Below, piece by piece: positions 1 through 7,704 of a stretch of DNA of 64,000 nucleotides. Position 1 is the stretch's first letter. Each line of letters begins with the position of its first letter. The notes beneath the pieces were generated by a model. It searched no databases, had not been told where the DNA came from, and saw only the letters and a program-made list of their open reading frames with translations. The position numbers and the translations under genes were made by a program. This DNA comes from Granulicella cerasi (GTDB lineage Bacteria > Acidobacteriota > Terriglobia > Terriglobales > Acidobacteriaceae): contig NZ_JAGSYD010000001.1 in assembly GCF_025685575.1 (NCBI RefSeq), positions 561,852-625,851 on the forward strand, written 5' to 3'.

Positions 1-55
1 CACTCGCCAGCCGCGCCCGCAGCACCTCATAGAACGTGTCCTTCGCGTTCTGCAT
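1..55 (-). CDS. Phage-type hypothetical protein, N-terminal fragment
   Basis: Only the first 18 codons are inside the window; the gene runs off the left edge. The ATG at 55-53 is preceded by a good AAGGAG ribosome site at the right distance. The visible start is MQNAKDTFYEVLRARLAS. Its place directly after the head-tail connector and the small 192-575 protein suggests a head-completion or tail-joining protein, but the fragment is too short to assign a family. Confidence 0.6.
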   Translation of the reverse strand, partial: MQNAKDTFYEVLRARLAS

Positions 56-117
56 ATCGCTCCTTCAACCGTTCGTCTTCGTTGTCATCGCAAGGAGAAT
101 CGGCGCACACCAGCATC

Positions 118-180
118 GTTGGGTGCCCCATCCGTACGCGGCTTCACGCGGACGGGTGGGCGGCCACGAATCTCCGCAAG
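118..180. repeat. Palindromic intergenic repeat, copy 1
   Basis: The element has an 8-bp stem (CCCATCCG at 127-134 and CGGGTGGG at 153-160, with one G-T pair). It is closely similar to 4852-4914, including the flanks GTGGC/GCCAC and GATCTCCGCA-like ends. Both copies lie just beyond the stop codon of a minus-strand gene. It could act as a terminator, although no T-run follows. Confidence 0.6.
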
Positions 181-191
181 CTCTTCTCGCG

Positions 192-575
192 CTACGATCT
201 CGTCTCGCGCAAACCCAGCACATAGCAGTACGCCGAGCCCATCGCTTGCCCCGCCTTACAGCTCGTCACCGCATACAGCACATCGCCAACAACCACACCC
301 AACGCTGTCGCAAACATCGCCGTCGCAGACTCCGCACCAGCCTCACCCGCGGCCCGCGCCACCGCATTCGCCGACACCATCAACGCAGTGGTCTCCGCGC
401 TTTTTCGAAACACCGCAGGCTCCAACGCCACATCCTGAAACGCCGGCGTCGCGTAACCGAGCTCCTCGTCTGCATCACCCGCCACCGCCGTCATCGGCAC
501 ACGCAACGACACTCGCTGCCCACCATTCACACGCAGCAACGCATCCGCCGCTCGCGCATTTGCCTCAGCATTCAT
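192..575 (-). CDS. Small phage-type hypothetical protein
   Basis: This 127-residue, alanine-rich protein has no signal peptide or membrane segment. Its ATG overlaps the stop codon of the upstream head-tail connector gene as ATGA (572-575), so the two are very likely translated together. Its place after the connector suggests a head-associated or head-closure role. I do not recognise a family, and the function is inferred from position only. Confidence 0.6.
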   Translation of the reverse strand: MNAEANARAADALLRVNGGQRVSLRVPMTAVAGDADEELGYATPAFQDVALEPAVFRKSAETTALMVSANAVARAAGEAGAESATAMFATALGVVVGDVLYAVTSCKAGQAMGSAYCYVLGLRETRS

Positions 576-1174
576 CCGCCCAGCCTCTCCGCCACATACG
601 GCCGCAGCAACGCCTGCACCTGGCTGTCGATCAACGAGTCGCTAAAGTACTCCGTCTGCAGCGTGTCCATCTTCGTCGACTTCACATTCAGCCCCGGCGT
701 CGCCTGCGCATTCTTCACCACCTGCGCACAAGCCACCTTCACCGCATCCGGCACCACCGCAAGCCCCGCCGTATACGTGATCTCCACATCGCTATACCGC
801 AGCCCCAACGCATGACCAAACGCAACCTCACCTGTCGCCGCATCGACATCGAGCGTCGTCACATCCACATCGATCCACTGACCCGTCAATCCGAACGCAC
901 CTGCGACGAACTCCTGAAACGGCACAAAGCCCTCAAGCCTTTCCGTCAACGTCGCATACTTCGCACGCGCCGCCGTCACTGCACTCACCGGCCCATAGCT
1001 CAGCACCACACGCTGCCGCTCGCCCACACGCATGCGCTCCGTGTAGTTCGTCACCAGCAACGACGCCCGCTTGCAATGCGCATCGATCATCGCGCTCGCC
1101 GCGACCACCCACGCATCCGCCGTCTCTTCACTCAACCCAAACTCCGCATACTCCGCGGGTAACAAATACGCCAT
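572..1174 (-). CDS. Phage head-tail connector-like protein
   Basis: This 200-residue protein starts MAYLLPAEYAEFG and has the layout of gp6-like head-tail connector proteins: an N-terminal helical part (about 1-45, with residues such as ASAMIDAHCKR), a middle beta-rich part, and a C-terminal helical part (VKVACAQVVKNA and later). Members of that family form the ring under the portal that closes the filled head. It lies directly after the major capsid gene and before the coupled 192-575 gene, as expected for head genes. The ATG is preceded by GGGGAGG. The family call is from overall pattern and context rather than a decisive motif. Confidence 0.65.
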   Translation of the reverse strand: MAYLLPAEYAEFGLSEETADAWVVAASAMIDAHCKRASLLVTNYTERMRVGERQRVVLSYGPVSAVTAARAKYATLTERLEGFVPFQEFVAGAFGLTGQWIDVDVTTLDVDAATGEVAFGHALGLRYSDVEITYTAGLAVVPDAVKVACAQVVKNAQATPGLNVKSTKMDTLQTEYFSDSLIDSQVQALLRPYVAERLGG

Positions 1175-1188
1175 CCAAGCCTCCCCTC

Positions 1189-1222
1189 AAAGCAAAGCGC
1201 CGCAGCAATCGCTGCGGCGCTT
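1189..1222 (-). terminator. Hairpin with T-rich tail between capsid and connector genes
   Basis: A perfect 12-bp stem (1195-1206 with 1211-1222) and a 4-nt loop are followed on the minus strand by TTTGCTTT and then directly by the GGGGAGG ribosome site of the connector gene. It looks like a rho-independent terminator. No space is left for a separate promoter. Confidence 0.7.
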
Positions 1223-1252
1223 CACTCATGACTTCACACTTACGACTCGCCC

Positions 1253-2224
1253 TTAGCGCGTCACCAGCACCTGATAATGCGCATAGCTCGCACCCTTCAC
1301 CACCGGCGCACCAAACTTCACGACCACATGCTGCGAAGCCAGCGAGCCAGGCGTGCCCAGCTGGAACACACGCGGATTCGCATCACCCAACCAGTGATAC
1401 TCAATCAGGTCTTCGGTCACGATGTACGCAGGAAGCACCGCCGATCCCGAACCCGGTGTACCCGTGTACGGCAGCGTCCACTCCGGAATCAGCGGCAGAT
1501 CGCCCGCCTGTGTCGAAAGCGTCTTCACCGTCATGCCGCCTTCCACTTCCTTCGTGTTCATCACCACGTTGAACTCCGACTTCATCTCGCGATCCAGCAG
1601 ATCCAGCAGCACCGGATTCGCATAGATCGCCGTCGGTCGAACACCATAGCTCGTGTTCGAAAGCATCTGCGCCACCGTCGACTTCAGTCCGTCGACAATC
1701 GACTCGCCCGCGCCGATCGCAAGGCTGTTGCCACCCGCCGCAATCTGCGACGCCACGCCATAGTACTGCGCCGTCGTCGGCGAGCTCAGACTCGTGTCTG
1801 TGCCATTCCACAGCGCAATGTCATGTGTGCGCAGAACACCATCGACAGTGTCGGCAAGGTCCTTCGCCTGCAGATACGCAAACTGCGACTGCTGCTTGCC
1901 CAGCTCCAGATCAAACAGGTTGTAGTTGATCTGCGAGACCAGCGCCTTCAGCGGCACACTGCGCTCCACACGCGTCGGTTGAACCACCGGCGCAACGATG
2001 TTGCGCGGGTCCACAAAGCCCGCCGAAGCTGCAGGCGAGGGAATCGCCGTCTCTTCAAAGTAGCGCGACGGATGGCCTGTCGCCGGCACCTGCTTGATGC
2101 GCTGACCAAACACACCACGACGGCGCACCAGGTCCGTGATCTCCGTCTGATACAGCGGAACCTCCACCGCACCCGGTCCAATGTAATCCGCTGCTGCGCT
2201 GATCTCCGTAAACTTCGCGTTCAT
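1253..2224 (-). CDS. Major capsid protein
   Basis: This is a 323-residue phage major capsid protein that builds the icosahedral shell. Its position, downstream of portal and probable protease genes and upstream of the connector, is the standard one. The start at 2224 (MNAKFTEISAAADYIGPG) was chosen because an AGAGGAG site lies 6 nt upstream. An open frame extends 18 codons further but lacks a ribosome site. The sequence has features of the capsid group with an N-terminal arm followed by an alpha/beta body (DRVIRRRG-like segment, LLDLLDREMKSEFNVV, and a C-terminal HVVVKFGAPVVKGASYAHYQVLVTR-like end). No long N-terminal scaffold domain is evident, so scaffolding may come from the 2379-2726 protein. 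Confidence 0.75.
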   Translation of the reverse strand: MNAKFTEISAAADYIGPGAVEVPLYQTEITDLVRRRGVFGQRIKQVPATGHPSRYFEETAIPSPAASAGFVDPRNIVAPVVQPTRVERSVPLKALVSQINYNLFDLELGKQQSQFAYLQAKDLADTVDGVLRTHDIALWNGTDTSLSSPTTAQYYGVASQIAAGGNSLAIGAGESIVDGLKSTVAQMLSNTSYGVRPTAIYANPVLLDLLDREMKSEFNVVMNTKEVEGGMTVKTLSTQAGDLPLIPEWTLPYTGTPGSGSAVLPAYIVTEDLIEYHWLGDANPRVFQLGTPGSLASQHVVVKFGAPVVKGASYAHYQVLVTR

Positions 2225-2245
2225 TCTTTCTCCTCTTCTCTCTGC

Positions 2246-2274
2246 AAAAACAAAAGGCGCAGCCTCAGCCGCAC
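2246..2274 (-). terminator. Hairpin with T-rich tail before the capsid gene
   Basis: A 7-bp stem with G-T pairs (2257-2263 with 2268-2274) is followed on the minus strand by CTTTTGTTTTTGC and then by the AGAGGAG ribosome site of the capsid gene. It is weaker than the other terminators of this region but has the same layout. Confidence 0.5.
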
Positions 2275-2280
2275 CCACTC

Positions 2281-2372
2281 AAAACCCATCACTCGTAACT
2301 CAAGACTCGAACCAAACTTCAGCCACAACATCCACTGAAAGCTGTCGAACTGAGAGCTGGCAGCTGACTCAT
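2281..2372. repeat. Intergenic word repeat (GAGT and CAGCT types)
   Basis: On the minus strand this stretch reads as a run of GAGTyNyGAGT-like words followed by CAGCTNyCAG-like words. The same composite is found at 3318-3396 and 7621-7700. The GAGT half alone is found at 4797-4840, 14168-14207 and 15619-15660. All copies lie between genes. Confidence 0.55.
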
Positions 2373-2378
2373 CAACCG

Positions 2379-2726
2379 CTAGCCAACAATCCCCGCACGA
2401 AGCAACTCCGCCTTCACCGCGAACCTCTGCTCCACGCTCAGGTTCGCCAGCGCGGCATCGAGCGATGCACCCGCCTCAACACCCTTCGCGACCATCGCAC
2501 CCACGGTCTTACGACCAGCAGGCTCGGCAACCGCAGCCGCAGACAGCTCCGCAATCTTCGCCTCCGCCTCTTCCAGGCGACGCGGCAACTCCGCCTCACG
2601 CTCATTCGGCTCCACCGTCGCGGTGATCTTCTCCACACGCTCCGTCATCGAGCCCTCAAGTCGCTCAACCGAATCAATCAGTCGCTCCATCGCATCCACC
2701 AACTCCACCGTCATCTCGTCCTTCAT
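2379..2726 (-). CDS. Small coiled-coil phage protein, possible scaffold
   Basis: This 115-residue, strongly charged protein is rich in Glu and Ala, with heptad-like helices in its first 70 residues (MKDEMTVELVDAMERLID and onward) and a short C-terminal domain (LSVEQRFAVKAELLRAGIVG). It lies between the probable protease and the capsid gene, where many phages carry the scaffold or a decoration protein. The ATG at 2726 has an AGAGAGG site 7 nt upstream. The scaffold role is an inference from position and the predicted coiled coil. Confidence 0.55.
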   Translation of the reverse strand: MKDEMTVELVDAMERLIDSVERLEGSMTERVEKITATVEPNEREAELPRRLEEAEAKIAELSAAAVAEPAGRKTVGAMVAKGVEAGASLDAALANLSVEQRFAVKAELLRAGIVG

Positions 2727-2765
2727 CTCCACACCTCTCTCCGCGCACTCCGCGTTCTGCTTCCT

Positions 2766-3296
2766 CTATCCGCGACACTGACGCCGCAACCGAAACGAAG
2801 TCTTCCGATACGCCGCCTTGTCCTTCAACAAAATCGCCGCACCCGTAAATGTCGCTCGTGTCAGCGTCCACACGCTCGCCTTCATATCGGCCACATGCGC
2901 ATCGGCCAGCTCAAAGCTCATGCCCATCTCGCTCTGCGTCGCACGAGCCCCGCCCATGCGCTCTTCCATCTCCGGAAAATCCCGCGCAAACAAGAAGCCA
3001 CTCACCATCAGCCTTCGCCCATGCATCCGCGCGCTCGTGATGATGCCGCACTTCTGCCGCGCATCATGCCCATCCCAACCGGCTTTGTAGTCCACCGCCA
3101 TTCCCAGCAGACTCGGCATGGCCGCCTCCGCAGCCTCACGCGTCAACACCACACGATGCCCACGCGCTCCACTCGGGGCCTTATCGCTCGGCTCATCCAC
3201 CAGCGTCAAACACCCCTCAAACGGCAGCCGGTTCGGATGCTTCTCCACCTCAGGAAACGCCACCTGCATCGCCACCTCACGATGCGTCTTCTCCAC
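2766..3296 (-). CDS. Probable prohead protease
   Basis: This 176-residue protein lies between the portal and capsid genes, the usual place of the head maturation protease. The segment MGMSFEL near the middle resembles the serine-containing strand of prohead proteases. The later WTLTRATFTGAAILLKDKAAY segment resembles the strand pair in which those enzymes end their catalytic core. I do not see a certain catalytic His, so the activity is inferred. The GTG start at 3296 was chosen because GAGGAGG lies 5 nt upstream. An open frame extends further upstream into repeat sequence and is unlikely to be translated. Confidence 0.5.
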   Translation of the reverse strand: MEKTHREVAMQVAFPEVEKHPNRLPFEGCLTLVDEPSDKAPSGARGHRVVLTREAAEAAMPSLLGMAVDYKAGWDGHDARQKCGIITSARMHGRRLMVSGFLFARDFPEMEERMGGARATQSEMGMSFELADAHVADMKASVWTLTRATFTGAAILLKDKAAYRKTSFRLRRQCRG

Positions 3297-3317
3297 ATCC
3301 ACCTCCTCAGCAATCCA

Positions 3318-3396
3318 AAACTCATACCTCACGACTCGTAGCTCGCAACTCGTATCAAAACTGGCTGCTGGTAGCTGCAAAACGGAAAGCTGGACC
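3318..3396. repeat. Intergenic word repeat (GAGT and CAGCT types)
   Basis: This is the second composite copy of the element at 2281-2372: GAGT-type words at 3318-3360 followed by CAGCT-type words at 3357-3396. It lies between the portal stop and the protease start. Confidence 0.5.
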
Positions 3397-3401
3397 AAAC
3401 C

Positions 3402-4739
3402 CTACGCCGCGTCTGCCGTGACTAACTTCGGCAACCCAAGCCGCTCACGCACTTCATCACGCGTCAGCACCCCGCTTTTGAACAGCGACAAATGCTCCGC
3501 GCGTTCGGCCTGCTGCTTCTGCGCCGCAATCTCCTCAGGCGTAGGCGGATGAGGTTCAGGAAGAGCAGGCAGTCCACGCATCGCGCGTACATCCGCAACC
3601 GTGAGTACCTTCGCAGCCAGCATCTTCAACTGCGCATCGATCTCCTGCATCTCATCGCGACTCTCCAGCTCGCTCCATACAAACCGCAGATCATCCCAGC
3701 CCAACCGCTTGCCGATCACATCGCGCGTCACATGCTCCGCGATCAACCGCGCCAGCGGCACCACCGCATTCTGAAACGCCTCATCCGCCATCTCCGCAGC
3801 CGTCGAGCGATTCACATCGTTCAACACCCCCAGCATCATCGGCGGCAGATCGAACGCATTCGCAATCATCGCCAGCAAAAACTGCTGCCATTGCAAATGC
3901 AGGTCCGCATCCGTGCCACCCGCAAAGCGAAGCACCTCCGGCTTCTCGTCGCAGCTCAGCACCGGCACGCGCCCCGTGCCCTCCACCTCGTCCTGCCACC
4001 AGCGAATCAACCGCTCCTGCTGCTCCGGCGTGCGGTCCTTCATCCACAACGCATACTGCGCCACGCCATTCGCCGCCAGCTTGCCCGCATACCGATGCGC
4101 CTGAAAGAACTGCGTGATCGCCTCAAACGCCACCTCCAGCTTGCCCAGTCCCAGCACCGTATGCGTTCGCGGATTCAGCCGCACATACATCAGCTCGTCA
4201 TCGAGCAATGGCACCGCCGCACTCGCCACCCCATGGCGCATCTGCGCATAATGCGGCGTCGTCGCATCGCCATTCCACTCCGCATTCACCTGTACCGTCG
4301 CCCCATCCACCGGATACAGATTCACCGGCCTGCGCGCATCGCCGCTCAACTCCATCTCCACCGAGCCAAAGCCACCGACAAGAATGTCTTCGATCACCTG
4401 CTCCAGCAGCGTCTGAAAACTATCGCTCGCATTCGGCGCCTGCAGCGATCGCACCACCGCCGCCACGCGCTGGCGCTGCTCCACACCTTCATCGCCGACT
4501 GCGATCACACGCGGCTCCACGCGCCACTCCATCGAAGCGATGCGGTTCTTGATGTAGTTCAACGCCCTCCGCGCCACCGGCGTCTCCGCAAATCGCCGCA
4601 GGTTCTCCACCGTCGGTTTCGGCGCCGCATACGCTACACGCGTCGGCGAAAGCGCCAACCCTCGCGGCACACTCACCGTCTTGCGCTCGCCCTCGGCCTC
4701 CATCTTCGCCACCCTCGACCACACATCTTTCCAACCCAT
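3402..4739 (-). CDS. Phage portal protein
   Basis: This 445-residue portal protein would form the dodecameric ring at one head vertex through which DNA is packaged and ejected. It carries recognisable portal features: an early helical part (RRALNYIKNRIASMEWRVEP), the central DDELMYVRLNPRTHTVLGLG segment with the LGLGKLEVAF helix, the LLAMIANAFDLPPMMLG segment, and the late DVRAMRGLPALPEPHPPTPEE tail. The ATG at 4739 is used because GGAGGGG lies just upstream; a GTG directly before it is also possible. It lies downstream of terminase as usual, but here the accessory trio 4915-7590 separates the two. Confidence 0.88.
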   Translation of the reverse strand: MGWKDVWSRVAKMEAEGERKTVSVPRGLALSPTRVAYAAPKPTVENLRRFAETPVARRALNYIKNRIASMEWRVEPRVIAVGDEGVEQRQRVAAVVRSLQAPNASDSFQTLLEQVIEDILVGGFGSVEMELSGDARRPVNLYPVDGATVQVNAEWNGDATTPHYAQMRHGVASAAVPLLDDELMYVRLNPRTHTVLGLGKLEVAFEAITQFFQAHRYAGKLAANGVAQYALWMKDRTPEQQERLIRWWQDEVEGTGRVPVLSCDEKPEVLRFAGGTDADLHLQWQQFLLAMIANAFDLPPMMLGVLNDVNRSTAAEMADEAFQNAVVPLARLIAEHVTRDVIGKRLGWDDLRFVWSELESRDEMQEIDAQLKMLAAKVLTVADVRAMRGLPALPEPHPPTPEEIAAQKQQAERAEHLSLFKSGVLTRDEVRERLGLPKLVTADAA

Positions 4740-4750
4740 CACCCCTCCGC

Positions 4751-4786
4751 AAAAAGCAAAAGGCGCAATCCCGAAGGATCACGCCT
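4751..4786 (-). terminator. Terminator between DUF3037 gene and portal gene
   Basis: An 11-bp imperfect stem (4761-4771 with 4776-4786) with a TTCG loop on the minus strand is followed by TTTTGCTTTTT and then directly by the GGAGGGG ribosome site of the portal gene. It closes the accessory trio at its 3' side. Confidence 0.7.
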
Positions 4787-4796
4787 GACATCTGTC

Positions 4797-4840
4797 TCTC
4801 AACTCACAACTCAAAACCCACGACTCAAAACTCGAATCAA
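4797..4840. repeat. Intergenic word repeat (GAGT type)
   Basis: This stretch consists of tandem ACTCANAACTC-like words on the plus strand (GAGT words on the minus strand). It lies between the DUF3037 gene and the portal gene, next to a terminator and a palindromic repeat. Confidence 0.5.
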
Positions 4841-4851
4841 CCCCAGCCACA

Positions 4852-4914
4852 CATCCGGCTGCCCCATCCGTACACCGCTCCTGGCGGACGGGTGGGCTGC
4901 CACAGATCTCCGCA
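4852..4914. repeat. Palindromic intergenic repeat, copy 2
   Basis: The stem is CCCATCCG at 4863-4870 and CGGGTGGG at 4889-4896. It is near-identical in layout to 118-180 and ends exactly at the stop codon of the DUF3037 gene. Confidence 0.6.
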
Positions 4915-5730
4915 TCAAACCTTCAACTCATACCGAGCCGTCTCCGCCGCCCGCGCCAGGTCCGCCACCGTCAACACCCGAATCGCCTCGCGCTCCATCA
5001 CGCTCAAGCCAAACGCATACTGCTCCTCATCACCTACCGTCGCGCGACGCTCCACCACGGCCGTCAACTCAAGCTCCACACCTTCCACACGCGCCACACC
5101 TCCACGCAACCGCGAAGCCGAATATGCCAACCCCTTCGCGCCCTCAACGTCGCTCTCCAGCGACACCGCCTGAAACATCCGCACCTTGCCATTGCGATAC
5201 CCGCAATCCAGCTTCAGCGGATCACCCGCCTGCGTGTACTGCGACGCCGCAATCTTCTTACGCATCAGCTTCCACACACCCGCGCGCTCAAACGCATCCC
5301 GCATCTCACCCGCAATCAACGCGCGCCCACTCTGCTTCTGCCGTACACGAGCCACCTTCAGCGGCTCTACATACATCCGCATCAGCTGCTCCATCTCGGC
5401 CACTACGCTCTCTGCCAGCGTGGCGCGCATCTCCGTCAACTGCACGCTGTTCGACAGCGAATCCTCCAGCGTCTGCACAATCGGCTTCGCATTCACCGTC
5501 TCCACCACGCCCGCTTCCAGCCGCGCCGCAATCTCCGCCTCCAACGCCTCCAGCAACTCCGTGTCCGCATCCGGATCCATGCAGCGCACACGACTCCAGT
5601 CGCGCGTGAACTTCACCTGCGCCGCACCATCCGGCGCACGCAGCACCACGCCGATGTTCGCAAACTCGCCTTTCACTACATCCGGCACATACCGAATCAG
5701 CGAGAATTCGCACTGCAGCCTGTCCGCCAT
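4915..5730 (-). CDS. DUF3037 family protein
   Basis: This 271-residue protein opens with MADRLQCEFSLIRYVPDVVKG and GEFANIGVVLRAPDG, the hallmark N-terminus of DUF3037. It continues with a charged helical middle part and an Arg/Val-rich C-terminal part. DUF3037 genes are known to lie next to HipA-like kinase genes, as here, but their biochemical role is not established. The ATG at 5730 overlaps the stop codon of the upstream oxygenase as TGATG, which implies translational coupling; this decided the start over a longer open frame. The protein is longer than the core DUF3037 domain, so a second domain may be present after about residue 130. Confidence 0.75.
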   Translation of the reverse strand: MADRLQCEFSLIRYVPDVVKGEFANIGVVLRAPDGAAQVKFTRDWSRVRCMDPDADTELLEALEAEIAARLEAGVVETVNAKPIVQTLEDSLSNSVQLTEMRATLAESVVAEMEQLMRMYVEPLKVARVRQKQSGRALIAGEMRDAFERAGVWKLMRKKIAASQYTQAGDPLKLDCGYRNGKVRMFQAVSLESDVEGAKGLAYSASRLRGGVARVEGVELELTAVVERRATVGDEEQYAFGLSVMEREAIRVLTVADLARAAETARYELKV

Positions 5731-6704
5731 CACGCCCACTCCGTGTTGTGCGCAAAGCTCGTCGGCCACATCGACATATATTGCACCACCCTCGGCCGTT
5801 CCGCACGGTTCGCGCTGCTTGCATGCGGCAACGACTGATGCCACAGCACCAGATCACCGCGCTTCGCCGCAACCGGCATCAGCTCCGACGTCAAACTCCG
5901 CTTCGCATACTCCCGCACATCGTCTCCTGCAGGCACACGCTTCAACCAATCTCCCAGCGACCGATGAAACCCCGGCACACAACAAAACGCGCCTTGATCC
6001 TCGGCGACGTCCACGAGATACAAAACCCCTTGCACGCCAAAGTGGTGCGGCTCCGCCAATGTCGTGTCCCAATGCAGATGCGGCCCCGGAAACGGCCACC
6101 CCTCGCGCTCCGGCGGATTGAACCCCGCCTGGTCCACCGTCGCCCACAGATCCTCGCGCCCCCACAACTGCGCAAACGCCTTCGCCACCTTTGCCGACCT
6201 ACGGTTCTTCACCAACGCCGCATGACGCAACAACGGTACCCAGATCGTGTGCCCCAATTCCGCGCCATACCAACTCTCCGCGTCGTTCGGATCCATCTTC
6301 AGCTGCTCATACACCGCAGCCTCCGAGTCTCTCGCATCCTCTTCGCTGATCGCCCCGCGCAGCACCACATACCCATGCTCATCGCAGTGCGCGAGGTCTT
6401 CCTCACTCAATCCTTCAACACCCTCCAGCGACAACGGCGCCCCAACCACCTCGCCCCGCATCGCCGCACGCACCCGCTCCACCGCCGTGTCATCGAACCA
6501 CTCGCCGCTCCGCTCCATCACCCAGGCATGAAACGCCTCGAGACTCGGCTGCTCCTGCATCAGATAGAGGTTCGCCTCGCGCACATTCAGGCCCAGCCCG
6601 GCGAGCAGCGTCATATCGCGCACCCATGTCGCCGCGTCGCTCGCACTTACATGCCGCGTCTTCCGCTCCCAATACTCCGCCAGGTCCTTCGTCTCGAAAC
6701 CCAC
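5730..6704 (-). CDS. Phytanoyl-CoA dioxygenase-like 2-oxoglutarate oxygenase
   Basis: This 324-residue protein belongs to the PhyH fold of Fe(II)/2-oxoglutarate oxygenases, which hydroxylate small molecules. The iron triad is visible as H211 and D213 (HLHWDT) and H294 (SLPHASSANR). R304 in ERPRVVQY is the expected 2-oxoglutarate contact. The first 100 residues form a helical domain not typical of short PhyH enzymes. The GTG start lies 7 nt after the kinase stop with GAGG overlapping that stop, and the 3' end overlaps the DUF3037 start, so the three genes form one tightly coupled unit. The substrate is unknown. Finding such an enzyme between terminase and portal is unusual. Confidence 0.8.
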   Translation of the reverse strand: MGFETKDLAEYWERKTRHVSASDAATWVRDMTLLAGLGLNVREANLYLMQEQPSLEAFHAWVMERSGEWFDDTAVERVRAAMRGEVVGAPLSLEGVEGLSEEDLAHCDEHGYVVLRGAISEEDARDSEAAVYEQLKMDPNDAESWYGAELGHTIWVPLLRHAALVKNRRSAKVAKAFAQLWGREDLWATVDQAGFNPPEREGWPFPGPHLHWDTTLAEPHHFGVQGVLYLVDVAEDQGAFCCVPGFHRSLGDWLKRVPAGDDVREYAKRSLTSELMPVAAKRGDLVLWHQSLPHASSANRAERPRVVQYMSMWPTSFAHNTEWA

Positions 6705-6711
6705 CGCATCC

Positions 6712-7590
6712 TCACATCAAAAACTTCGCAGCATCCGCCGGCACCTCTACCAACCCATCGATCGCCACCGGCACATTCACACTCACTGACCGTCCCCAAT
6801 TCGGGAACGGTTCCCGCGATGATTCCCGAAACGCCACAATCAACTCCCGCACCTTCGCGCGTCGCACCAGCATCGCTTCCATCAACTTCTCAATCTCGCG
6901 CACATCCCCGCCGTACCACTCCGGAGGAACGCACTCCGCGATGCTCCACAACTTGTCCGCCGCAAACGCCTCAATCCGCGACAACCACGGCTCGAAACTC
7001 TCCCATCCGGTCACGCTACGGTACACCGAGTTGCGCGCAAACACACCCCGCAGTGGAATGTCCGGAAACGTCCACTCGCCCGCGTTGAAGCAATACCCCT
7101 GGTCCACAAACACCGCACGATACTTCCGCTCGCGTGGCTTGCGTTCATACACCGCTTGTCTTCCATTGCAATTGCCAGACCATTTGTCGACAGCCAGCAT
7201 GCCCGCGAACTCGCGCAGGTTCCGCAGCTCACTCATCTGCCCCTCGGGCAGGTAGTCCACTACCTGCCCCGGCATCAGTCCGCCCACAAACTGTGACCCA
7301 AACTGCAGCCCCGGCACGCAGCGTTCATGCCGCCCTTGCCCCAGCGCAAACGACATCGTCGGAGACTTCTCGGCGAGCCATTCACTCACCTCGATCACAT
7401 CCGTCTTCGGTACGCTCAGGCCCACAGCCTCAGCCAGCTTCGTCGCGATCAGCTCATTGGCCAGCACGCGCAGATGTTGTGGGTTGTTCTTGAACTTCAC
7501 CACCCACAGCTTTCCATCCGAGCCCAGCATCAACTGGCTCTGCGCTCCGCCGCGCATCTTTTGAATGGCTTGTACCGCCGTGACCGCCAA
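6712..7590 (-). CDS. HipA-like kinase family protein
   Basis: This 292-residue protein has the HipA-like kinase layout: a nucleotide-binding part with K32 (LWVVKFKNN), a conserved helix ANELIATKLAEAVGLSVP, the catalytic-loop equivalent D135 to N140 (AVDKWSGNCNGRQ), and D163 (AVFVDQGYCF) in the place of the metal-binding Asp. HipA-type enzymes phosphorylate protein targets; HipA of E. coli modifies GltX. The target here is unknown, and the protein is shorter than HipA, lacking its N-terminal subdomain. No HipB-like antitoxin gene is next to it; a DUF3037 gene follows instead, an association seen in other bacteria. A TTG start was chosen because the frame is closed upstream and AGGTGA lies 7 nt before it. 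Confidence 0.75.
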   Translation of the reverse strand: MAVTAVQAIQKMRGGAQSQLMLGSDGKLWVVKFKNNPQHLRVLANELIATKLAEAVGLSVPKTDVIEVSEWLAEKSPTMSFALGQGRHERCVPGLQFGSQFVGGLMPGQVVDYLPEGQMSELRNLREFAGMLAVDKWSGNCNGRQAVYERKPRERKYRAVFVDQGYCFNAGEWTFPDIPLRGVFARNSVYRSVTGWESFEPWLSRIEAFAADKLWSIAECVPPEWYGGDVREIEKLMEAMLVRRAKVRELIVAFRESSREPFPNWGRSVSVNVPVAIDGLVEVPADAAKFLM

Positions 7591-7620
7591 CTCAACGTCA
7601 CCTCACCAGCCACCATACCA

Positions 7621-7700
7621 AACTCGCCGCGCAACTCATCACTCACGACTCAAATCGAAACCTGACGGCCGACAAACTGAAAGCTCGAAGCTGACTTCGA
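7621..7700. repeat. Intergenic word repeat (GAGT and CAGCT types)
   Basis: This is the third composite copy: GAGT-type words at 7621-7665, then words of the GAAAGCT/AGCTGAC type at 7666-7700. It lies between the terminase stop and the kinase start. Confidence 0.5.
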
Positions 7701-7704
7701 AGCC

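Noticed and set aside
3492-5609. Long plus-strand open frame across the portal and DUF3037 region
   Set aside because: Arg/His/Pro-rich shadow of the portal and DUF3037 genes with no ribosome site.
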